DNA of 64,000 bases from the NCBI RefSeq assembly GCF_016592435.1, contig NZ_AP014545.1, forward strand, positions 682,001 to 746,000. Direction: 5' to 3'. Every line of letters starts with the position of its first letter. The stretch's first letter is position 1. The position numbers and the translations under genes were made by a program. Source of the DNA: Amphritea japonica ATCC BAA-1530 (lineage in GTDB: Bacteria > Pseudomonadota > Gammaproteobacteria > Pseudomonadales > Balneatricaceae). Below are positions 52,797-63,600 of this stretch, piece after piece. Below the pieces are notes generated by a model. That model saw only the letters and a list, made by a program, of their open reading frames with translations, was not told where the DNA came from and made no database searches.

Positions 52797-54590
52797 ATGA
52801 TTAAAACTAAAGGGTTAAAAACTCTATTTAGTGGCATGGTTACGGGGGTAGCAGTTGGAGTACTGACGTGTTCAGTATCAGCTGCACCTGTTTTGCCTGA
52901 TGCGGCTACCACTGGCGGCTCGAGTCCTCGGGAGCTGAATAAATCACTACAGCAGCCTAAAGAGCTTGATCTGACTATTCCTCCACGTAAAGAGCGGCCT
53001 GTTGACCTGGAAGCGGGTCCCCAGTTTGATGTGAATCTGCTTAATTTATATCTACTTATACCTTCTCAGAAAAGTAAAAAATTGGTTGATGATGAAGTCG
53101 TCGTCAATATGCTGATGGATGCTATGGTGAAATATAAGGCTCGCTTCACGCTGGGGCGTTTACAGCAACTGGCTGACCAGGTAACCAACTACTATCGATC
53201 GCAGGGGTATGTATTAGCGACGTCGTATGTTCCTGCGCAGGATGTTGTTGATAACACTGTTGAGTTACACCTTTTAATGGGAGAGTTAGGGAGTGTAGAG
53301 GTTTCTGGTGAGTCCTCTTTCGACGCTGAATTGATTACCCGTGTTTTTGCCGATCAGATTGGAAAACCGCTGGAAAAGTCTGAGATTGAATCGGCTTTGC
53401 TGACCGTGCTGGATTATCCAGGCCTGGATATCTCTGGCGTACTTGAGCCTGGTGATGCAGTGGGCTTAACCCAGATGGTTATTAATATTAATAGCGAAGA
53501 TAGGGTATCTGGAGATATCTATCTCGATAATAAGGGATCGCAATACTCGGGTGAGGAACGACTAGGCCTGGATCTGTATGTTAATAACCCTCTGGGGCTG
53601 GCTGATAAGTTAGCACTTAATTTTATTCTACAGAATAAGCCTGATGTTGAGGGTGATTACTCTGTTGATAATGCTAAGTATGCGGGTGTTACCTATGACT
53701 TTAGCCCGGTCGATTCCGATTATATTGTTTCATTGCATCTGCATAAAAGTGATTATGAAGTAGGTCGTGATCTGGCCGCTTTTGCTTTTGCCGGAGAATC
53801 AACGCAGTGGAAGGTCGGTCTTAGAAAGCAACTGGTGCGAAGCCGCACTAAAAACAGCTATGTTGAAGCTGAACTGATTCATGATCAGGTAAAGAATACG
53901 CAGGCCTCTATCGAGAGTAACGTTGACGATCTGACTGCACTGGCGGTCCGTTATGGTTTTGATTTTTCGGATAACCTCTTTGGTGGTGGCTTCACCCGAG
54001 GGGCTTTCGCTGCTGAACATGGTTTCGCTGATGTTCTGGGCGCGATGGGAAATAATGATGCTAACGCCAGCAGATCCTCATCTGAAGGGCCCGCCCCAGC
54101 AGAATTTAACCTGGTTGAGTTTGATATTGCCCGTTACCAGCGTTTGTCTGATAACAATGCCCTGATTTTTAAGTTTAACGGCCAATACTCTGCTGATCCT
54201 TTATTTTCAGTTAAACAGTTTGGGCTGGGTGGTTTCGATAGCGTGAGGGGTTATCCGAGTGGCGAGTACTTGGCGGATAAAGGGTTTTATACAGGTATTG
54301 AGCTGATTAGTAATGCCCCCGGATTTAGCGATAAGCCTGCGTTTAATGACCGAAGTTGGGGTGAGCTATTACAACTGATGTTGTTTGTCGATTACGCGCA
54401 TGGCTATAAAAATTTACCGCTTATCACTGAAGAGTCCCAGTTGGAACTGAGTTCTGTGGGTATTGGGTTAAGGTTAACCCCCGCCGAATCATTTACTGCA
54501 ACATTGACTGCAGCGAAGCCTCTAGGTGATAGAGCAGCGTCGAATAATCGTGATACACAACTGTATGGCGAACTGAACTACTTGTTCTGA
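52797..54590 (+). CDS. Two-partner secretion transporter TpsB (ShlB/FhaC/HecB family)
   Basis: The 597-residue protein has a signal peptide (to about residue 29, ending SVSAAP), a POTRA region (FDVNLLNLYLLIPSQ; LADQVTNYYRSQGYVLATSY; VELHLLMGELGSVEVSG) and a C-terminal 16-strand-type barrel with the conserved VRGYPSGEYLADKGFY loop (the FhaC VRGY motif). It should export the giant exoprotein encoded 83 bp downstream across the outer membrane. The family alone could include haemolysin exporters, but the downstream partner indicates an adhesin-type substrate. Confidence 0.95.
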   Translation: MIKTKGLKTLFSGMVTGVAVGVLTCSVSAAPVLPDAATTGGSSPRELNKSLQQPKELDLTIPPRKERPVDLEAGPQFDVNLLNLYLLIPSQKSKKLVDDEVVVNMLMDAMVKYKARFTLGRLQQLADQVTNYYRSQGYVLATSYVPAQDVVDNTVELHLLMGELGSVEVSGESSFDAELITRVFADQIGKPLEKSEIESALLTVLDYPGLDISGVLEPGDAVGLTQMVININSEDRVSGDIYLDNKGSQYSGEERLGLDLYVNNPLGLADKLALNFILQNKPDVEGDYSVDNAKYAGVTYDFSPVDSDYIVSLHLHKSDYEVGRDLAAFAFAGESTQWKVGLRKQLVRSRTKNSYVEAELIHDQVKNTQASIESNVDDLTALAVRYGFDFSDNLFGGGFTRGAFAAEHGFADVLGAMGNNDANASRSSSEGPAPAEFNLVEFDIARYQRLSDNNALIFKFNGQYSADPLFSVKQFGLGGFDSVRGYPSGEYLADKGFYTGIELISNAPGFSDKPAFNDRSWGELLQLMLFVDYAHGYKNLPLITEESQLELSSVGIGLRLTPAESFTATLTAAKPLGDRAASNNRDTQLYGELNYLF

Positions 54591-54622
54591 TAGATTTACG
54601 ACGACATCAGGGATGAAAACTA

Positions 54623-54650
54623 ACGGGCACAGAATATTCTCTGTGCCCGT
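54623..54650 (+). promoter_or_regulatory. Perfect hairpin between tpsB and tpsA
   Basis: An 11-bp perfect stem (arms 54623-54633 and 54640-54650, core GGGCACAGA/TCTGTGCCC) with a 6-nt loop sits 32 bp after tpsB and 23 bp before the tpsA ATG. No T-run follows, so it is not a classical terminator; it may protect or process the mRNA or tune the tpsB:tpsA ratio. Confidence 0.55.
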
Positions 54651-54673
54651 AAAACGTTAAAGGGATTTGCTCC

Positions 54674-57600
54674 ATGGAATGGAAACTAAAGCCGCTCGTA
54701 CAAGTTATTAAAGCGTTTAGTGCGACAAGTGTTGGTACTGTCATGTTGCTCAACGGTGCTCAGGCGTCAGTTGACGATTTTGCAGTGACGCTTGGTGCAG
54801 GAAACATCGCTATACCTGATAACAATACCAACATTGTTACCCAGACTAGTAAAGTGATGATCGCGACTGTGAGTCGATTGGATCTAACCAGTAATGAATT
54901 GTTGCAACACAATGCCCAGCTTTCCGGATCATCCGTTCTGTATAAGATCCAGGATGTAAAAGCGTCTGATATCCAGGGGCGGATTGAGGGAAATGCAAAC
55001 CTCAAACTAATGGTATTACAAAACCGTAATGGGATGGTGTTCGGTCCTGACTCGACGGTCAATGTTAACTCCTTCGTAGCGACCACCCTTGATATTGACG
55101 ATACAGCTTTCCAGACCGGGCAGTTGCTCATGGATGCGAATGGCAGTACCGGTGTAATTGTAAACCAGGGGTTGATTCAGGCGGCAACCGGCGGATCAGT
55201 CGTGCTGGTGGCGGGCCAGGTTGAAAACCAGGGCGTTATTCTGGCAGAAAAAGGCCGTGTTGAACTCGCTTCCGGTAGTGCGGTAACTATCGATTTTGAT
55301 GGTGATGGCTTACTGCAGTTGCGTGTGGATGAGGCAACTTCATCCGGTACTGGTGATGCTGTCACAAATACTGGGTTGATCGAAGCGAATGGTGGTGAAG
55401 TCTATCTAACTGCTAAAGCCGCGCGGGATGTCTTTACCCGTGTTGTGAACAATAGCGGTGTGATTCGGGCCGGTGGCGTTGAGAATCAGGATGGGGTTAT
55501 CCGCTTGGTTGGTGAGGGTGGTGATACCTTTAACAGCGGTAGTTTGATCGCTAATTCAGCCGATGGTCGGGGTGGGGTTATCGATGTGCTCGGTGAACGA
55601 GTCGCCCTAACCGGCAATGCCCTTATTGATGCCTCAGGTAAAACAGGAGGTGGCCAGGTGCGGATTGGCGGGGATTATCAGGGAAGCAACCCGGATATCA
55701 CCAATGCCTCCGATACGTTTGTGGGTTCGGAAGTTGAAATCAAAGCTGATGCTACAGATAGCGGTGATGGTGGCCGGGTGATTGTCTGGGCTGATAACCG
55801 TACCAACTATCAGGGCGAAATTAGCGCCAGAGGCGCTGGGAATAACGGAAACGGTGGATTTGCCGAGGTGTCCGGTAAACAGTCGTTGAGCTTTACCGGT
55901 GATGCTGATCTGGGCGCTGAAAACGGTAGTAATGGCCAGTTATTGCTTGATCCTGAAAATCTTAGCATTGTAGCGGATGACGGTATTGCTCCAGGTCTTC
56001 CGGGGATTGATGAAACTGATTTTGAGTTTTCTGGAACAACGAATAGCATCGATAACGATACTATTACTAAACTGCTTTTAACTACAGATCTGACTCTGCA
56101 GGCCCATGATGATATTACAGTTGCTGTCGGAGTCAGTATTGATACCGGCAATAGCCTGACGTTAGAAGCGGGCGATGATATTCATATCAATGCAACTATC
56201 AGTAATACAGGTAGTGGTGATCTGCGTTTTATAGCAGGTTCTGCAAGTGCAGCGCCTGTTAATCCTGACGGGGATGCTCAGATTGTATTAGGGGCTGATG
56301 TTTCTAGCCTCGGCAATCAGACCTACGATGGAGCTATCATCCTGAGTGACGATGTAGCACTTACCGCAACTGGAATGGGAAGTGCGGTAAACCTGAATGG
56401 CACAATGGATGGACTACAGAATCTGGTAGTGACTGGTACGTTAAACAGTGCCGGTGCGGTTGATATTAATGACTTGAGCGTCAGTTCAGATGCAACGCTG
56501 TCCTCCACCGTGAAGGCAGGTTCAATCGGCATTGATGGTAACGTGATCATCAATGATGTGGTGACCGCTGATAGTCTGGCTGTGACCGGGACGACTGATC
56601 TGGCTGCTGATGTGACCACCACAGGCACGCAGAACTACACCGGCACGGTATCCCTGACGAACGGAGTTACCCTGACAGGCACTACCGTGACTGCTAATGG
56701 AGTGACCGGGGTGCATAACCTGACAGTGGCCGGTGATGCCGATTTGAATGGAGCGGTATCAGTCAATGATCTGAGTGTCAGTGGCGATGCCGCCTTCGCC
56801 TCCACACTGGATGCAGATGCAGTAACTGTTGGCGGTAATGCTTCTATTGGTGATACAGCAACCGTAGATAGTCTGGACATTACCGGGACGACTGATCTGG
56901 CTGCCGATGTGACCACCACAGGCACTCAGAACTATACCGGCGCGGTATCCCTGACGAACGAAGTTACCCTGACAGGCACTACCGTGATCGCTAACGCAGT
57001 GACCGGGGTGCATAACCTGGCAGTGGCCGGTGATACCGATCTTAATGGAGCGGTATCCGTTAATGATCTGAGTGTCAGTGGCGATGCAGCCTTTGCCTCT
57101 ACACTGGATGCAGATGCAGTAACCGTTGGTGGCAATGCAATGGTTGGTGGCACAATTACAGCGGATAGCCTGAACATCACTGGTACCACCGATCTGGGGG
57201 CTGATGTTACGAGCACAGGGGACCAAACCTACGGTGGCAATACCACCCTGAGCAGCGATGTGGTACTGACGGCAACCGGCATGGGCAGTGCGGTAAACCT
57301 GGGTGGCACAGTGGATGGTGCTCAGCGATTGGAGCTGAATGCTGACGGTATTAATCTCTCGGGTGATGTGGGAGGGACCACTGCGCTGACAGAAATTGTC
57401 TTTGATAAAGCGGTTGCGCTGGGCGTGGATATCACCGCGGGTGTCCAGAGCTTTCTGAACAGCCTGACGCTGAGCGACCATGTTACTTTGACCGGTGGTG
57501 TCTCGACGCAGTCAATTGCAGGGTCACAGAATCTGGTAGTGACTGGCACGCTTAACAGTGTCGGTGCCGTTGATATTAATGACCTGAGCGTCAGTTCAGA

Positions 57601-60600
57601 TGCAACGCTGTCATCCACCGTGAATGCAGGCTCAATCGGTATTGGTGGTAATGCGATCATCAGTGATGTGGTGACCGCTGATAGTCTGGCTATTACCGGG
57701 ATGACTGATCTAGGTGCTGATGTTACTACCAATGCCGATCAGACCTACGTCGGCAATACCACCCTGAGCAACGATGTGGTACTGACGGCAACCGGCATGG
57801 GTAGTGCGGTAAACCTGGGTGGAACAGTGGATGGTGCTCAGCGACTGGAGCTGAATGCTGAGGGCATTAACCTCTCCGGTGATGTGGGAGGGACCGCCGC
57901 ACTGACAGAAATCGTCTTTGATAAAGCGGTTGCGCTGGGCGTGGATATAACAGCGGGTGTCCAGAGCTTTCTGAACAGCCTGACGCTGAGCGAGCATGTT
58001 GCCTTGACTGGTGATGTCTCGACGCAGTCAATTACAGGGCCACAGAATCTGATGGTTACTGGCACGCTTAACAGTGTCGGTGCCGTTGATATTAATGACC
58101 TGAGCGTCAGTTCAGATGCAACGCTGTCCTCCACCGTGAATGCAGGCTCAATCGGTATTGGAGGTAATGCGATCATCAATGATGTGGTGACTGCTGGTAG
58201 TCTGGCTATTACCGGAACGACTGATCTGGCTGCCGATGTGACGACTACGGGCACTCAGAACTATGTTGGCGTGGTAACTCTGGCTAATGGGGTAACCCTA
58301 GCCGGGACCACTGTTACAGCTAATGCGGTGACCGGGGCGAATAATCTGACAGTGACAGGTGATGCCGACCTGAATGGAACGGTGATGGTTCGTGACCTGG
58401 CAGTCAGTGGCGATGCAGCTTTTGCATCTACGCTCATTACGGACCTGTTAACGGTCGGCGGTAATGCCGTGATCGAAGGTGCCATTCTCGCTGATAGTCT
58501 GTCCATCGGCGGTATGACTAATTTAGGTGCGGATGTCACTACGGACACTACGCAAACCTACGGCGGAGATGTAAGCCTGACCGGTGATTCGACGCTAACC
58601 GGCTCAGCAGTGAACTTTAATGGGGCCGTGGATGGTCATCATCAACTCATCCTGAATGCGGTTGTTAATCTGTCGGACGATGTAGGAACCACGGAAGAGT
58701 TGAGTGAGATTGTCTTTACTAAGGCAGCTGATCTGGCTGTGGATATCTATGCCGACATGCAAACCTATATGGGTAACTTGACCCTTAGTGATAACGTTAT
58801 CCTGACCGGTAATGTTGGTACTCAGTCAGTTACCGGGCTGCATAATCTGACGGTTAACGGCGTACTGAACAGTGCCGGTGCGGTTGATGTTCATGATCTG
58901 ACAATCAGTACAGATGCCATCTTTGGTTCGACGGTCACTGGCGATGCGATCAGTATCGGCGGCGATGCAGTTATTACCGATCTGGTGACGGCGGACAGTC
59001 TGGATATCGCCGGAACTACAGCTCTGGCCGCTAATGTCACCACCAGTGGTACGCAGAACTATACCGGTGCAGTGGCACTGAATAACGACGTGATCCTGAC
59101 AGGAACGACGGTTACCGCTAATGCTGTCACCGGTGCACATAACCTTACCTTGGCTGGTAATGCCGATATTAACGGTGTGATGGATGTGAATGATCTGTCG
59201 GTTAGCGGTGCGGCGACGTTTGCTGCCGCCCTTTATGCTGACGCGATCAGTATTGGTGGCGCTGCCGAGTTTGATGGGGCAGTTATCGCAGATAGCCTGG
59301 CCGTTACCGGCAATACAAATACTGCTGCAGATATCACCACAACCGCGACGCAAAACTATGGTGGCACCCTTGTGTTAACGGACGCCGTTACTCTGATGGC
59401 CACTACCGTCACAACTGAGGCAATCAGTGGCGCCCACAACCTGACGGTGACTGGCAGTGCGGATATCAATGGGGCTGTTGCGGTCAATGACCTGTCGGTC
59501 AGTGGTAATAGTGCATTTGCCACCACCGTCAATGCAAAAGCTATGACACTTAATGGTACTGCAAGTTTTAATGGTGCAGTCACCGCAGATAGTCTGGTAA
59601 TCAGCGGCGCTGCTGATTTGGGTGCCGATGTGACTACTACGGGCACGCAACATTACATCGGTGCCGTCAGTCTGCTGACTGACCTGAATCTAACCGGCAG
59701 CAAGGTTATGACCAACGCCCTCACGGGTGCGCATAACCTAACGGTAAGCGGTATAGCGGAGATCAATGACGCGGTAAATATCAGTGATCTTACCGTTAGT
59801 GAGGATGCAAGCTTTGCTTCGACTGTGACAGCGAATGCAATCAGTATCGGCGGTGACGCGGTTGTTAGCGATGTAGTGTCAGCCAGTAGTCTGGATATCA
59901 TCGGTAGTACTGGTCTAGGTGCGAATGTTACGACCATTGGTACGCAGAACTATACCGGTGCGGTAACCCTGACCAACGGGGTTACTCTGGCGGGCACTGC
60001 GGTCACCATGAATACCGTCACCGGTGCCCAGAATCTTACCGTAAACGGTGAGGCCGATATCAACGGAGTTATGAATGTTAATGATCTTTCGGTTACTGGT
60101 GCAGCGGCGTTTGCGACAGCCCTGTATGCCGATGCGATCAGCATTGGCGGCGCTGCCGAGTTTGAGGATGCGGTAATTGCTGACAGCCTGACAGTCACCG
60201 GCAGTACAAATACTGCAGCAGATATCACCACAACCGCTGCGCAAAACTATAATGGAGCCGTTTCACTTACGGATGCCGTTACGCTGACGGCAACCACCGT
60301 CACAACTAATGCTATTAATGGAGCCCATAACCTAACAGTCACCGGTGATGCGGATATCAATGGAGCTGTTGCAGTCAATGACCTTACTGTTAGTGGTGAT
60401 AGTGCATTCGCCTCCACCCTGAATACAGACGTCATCAGTATCGGCGGCGACGCTATCATCAATGACATCGTGACCGCCGACAGCCTGGATATCACCGGTA
60501 CGAGCAGCATCGGAGCAAACATAACTACCACTGGTACTCAGAACTATACCGGCGCGATAACTCTGGCTAATGGGGTAACCCTAGCCGGGACCACTGTTAC

Positions 60601-63600
60601 AGCTAATGCGGTGACCGGGGCGAATAATCTGACAGTGACGGGTGATGCCGACCTGAATGGAACGGTGATGGTTCGTGATCTGGCAGTCAGTGGCGATGCA
60701 GCTTTTGCATCTGCGCTCATTACGGACCTGTTAACGGTCGGCGGTAATGCCGTGATCGAAGGTGCCATTCTCGCCGATAGTCTGTCCATCGGCGGTATGA
60801 CTAATTTAGGTGCGGATGTCACTACGGACACTACGCAAACCTACGGCGGAGATGTAAGCCTGACCGGTGATTCGACGCTAACCGGCTCAGCAGTGAACTT
60901 TAATGGGGCCGTGGATGGTCATCATCAACTCATCCTGAATGCGGTTGTTAATCTGTCGGGCGATGTAGGAACCACGGAACAGTTGAGTGAGATTGTCTTT
61001 ACTAAGGCAACTGATCTGGCTGTGGATATCTATGCTGACATGCAAACCTATATGGGTAACCTGACCCTTAGTGACAACGTTATCCTGACCGGTAATGTTG
61101 GTACTCAGTCAGTTACCGGACTAAATAATCTGACGGTTAACGGCGTACTGAACAGTGCTGGTGCGGTTGATGTTCATGATCTGACAATCAGTACAGATGC
61201 CATCTTTGATTCGACGGTCACTGGCGATGCGATCAGTATCGGCGGCGATGCAGTTATTACCGATCTGGTGACGGCGGACAGTCTGGATATCGCCGGAACT
61301 ACAGCTCTGGCCGCTAATGTCACCACCAGTGGTACGCAGAACTATACCGGTGCAGTGGCACTGAATAACGACGTGATCCTGACAGGAACGACGGTTACCG
61401 CCAATGCGGTCACCGGTGCACATAACCTTACCCTGGCTGGTAATGCCGATATTAACGGTGTGATGGATGTGAATGATCTGTCGGTTAGCGGTGCGGCGGC
61501 GTTTGCTGCCGCCCTTTATGCTGACGCGATCAGTATTGGTGGCGCTGCCGAGTTTGATGGGGCAGTTATCGCAGATAGCCTGGCCGTTACCGGCAGTACA
61601 AATACTGCTGCAGATATCACCACAACCGCGACGCAAAACTATGGTGGCCCCCTTGTGTTAACGGACGCCGTTACTCTGATGGCCACTACCGTCACAACTG
61701 AGGCAATCAGTGGTGCTCACAACCTGACGGTGACCGGTAATGCGGATATCAATGGGGCTGTTGCGGTTAATGATCTGTTGGTCAGTGGGGATAGTGCATT
61801 CGCCTCCACCGTCAATGCAAAAGTTATGACACTTGATGGTACTGCGCTGATCAATGGTGTTGTCACTGCGGACAGCCTGGTCATCAATGGTACAGCTGAT
61901 TTGGGGGCGGATGTAACCACCACGGGCGCGCAACATTACATCGGTGCCGTCAGTCTGCTGACTGACCTGAATCTAACCGGCAGCAAGGTTACAACCAATG
62001 CCCTCACGGGCGCTCATAACCTGACGGTAACCGGTGTAGCAGATATTAATGATGCGGTGAATATCCGTGACCTGACTGTTAGCGAGGATGCAACTTTTAC
62101 TTCCACAGTGACAGCCAGTGATATCAGTATCGGTGGTGATGCTGTCATTAACGATGTAGTGGTAGCCGATAGTCTGAGTGTCGCGGGTACTTCGGATCTG
62201 GCCGCGGATGTTACCACCAGTAGTACGCAGAGCTATACCGGTGCGATGGCATTGAACAACGACGTGATTCTGACGGGAACGACGATTACCACCGATGCTG
62301 TCACCGGTGCACATAATCTTATCCTGGCCGGTAATGCCTATATTAACGGTGTAATGAATGTTAATGATCTCTCTATTACTGGTGCAGCGGCGTTTGCTAC
62401 CGCCTTGTATGCCGATGCGATCAGCATTGGCGGTACTGCTGATTTTGACGGTGCGGTAAGTGCGGATAGTCTGGCTATCACCGGTAATACCCATGCCGGA
62501 GCAGATATCACTACCATAACTGTTCAAAACTATAATGGCGCCGTTGTCCTGACTGACGCTATTACTCTGAAGGCAACCACCGTCACGACTAATGCTATTA
62601 ATGGAGCTCATAACCTGACGGTCACCGGCAATGCGGATATCAACGGGGCTGTTGCGGTTAATGATTTATCGGTAAGCGGTAATAGCACATTCGCTGCCAT
62701 CGTGAATGCGGACACGATCGACATTGGTGGCAATGCGATCATCAATGAAGTTGTGACTGCACACAGTCTGGATATCGCTGGAACAAGCAGTATCGGAGCC
62801 GATATAACCACTACAGGTACTCAGAACTATACCGGTGCGCTAGCCCTGACCGATGGAGTGACTTTAGCGGGTACTACTGTCACCGCTAATTCAGTGACCG
62901 GAGCGCATAATCTCAGCGTAAGTGGTAATGCTGATCTGAATGGGCGTGTGATTGTTAGCGATCTTATCGTTAGTGGTGATGTGGTGATCGAGGGTGCTAT
63001 TCTGGCCGACAGTCTGTCCATCGGTGGTATGACTGATTTAGGTGCGAATGTCACTACGGACACTACGCAAACCTACGGCGGAGATGTAAGCCTGACCGGT
63101 GATTCGACGCTAACCGGCTCAGCAGTGAACTTTAATGGGGCCGTGGATGGTCATCATCAACTCATCCTGAATGCGGTTGTTAATCTGTCGGGCGATGTAG
63201 GAACCACGGAACAGTTGAGTGAGATTGTCTTTACTAAGGCAACTGATCTGGCTGTGGATATCTATGCTGACATGCAAACCTATATGGGTAACCTGACCCT
63301 TAGTGACAACGTTATCCTGACCGGTAATGTTGGTACTCAGTCAGTTACCGGGCTGCATAATCTGACGGTTAACGGCGTACTGAACAGTGCCGGAGCGGTT
63401 GATGTTCATGATCTGACAATCAGTACAGATGCCATCTTTGATTCGACGGTCACTGGCGATGCGATCAGTATCGGCGGCGATGCAGTTATTACCGATCTGG
63501 TGACGGCGGACAGTCTGGATATCGCCGGAGCTACAGCTCTGGCCGCTAATGTCACCACCAGTGGTACCCAGAACTATACCGGTGCAGTGGCACTGAATAA

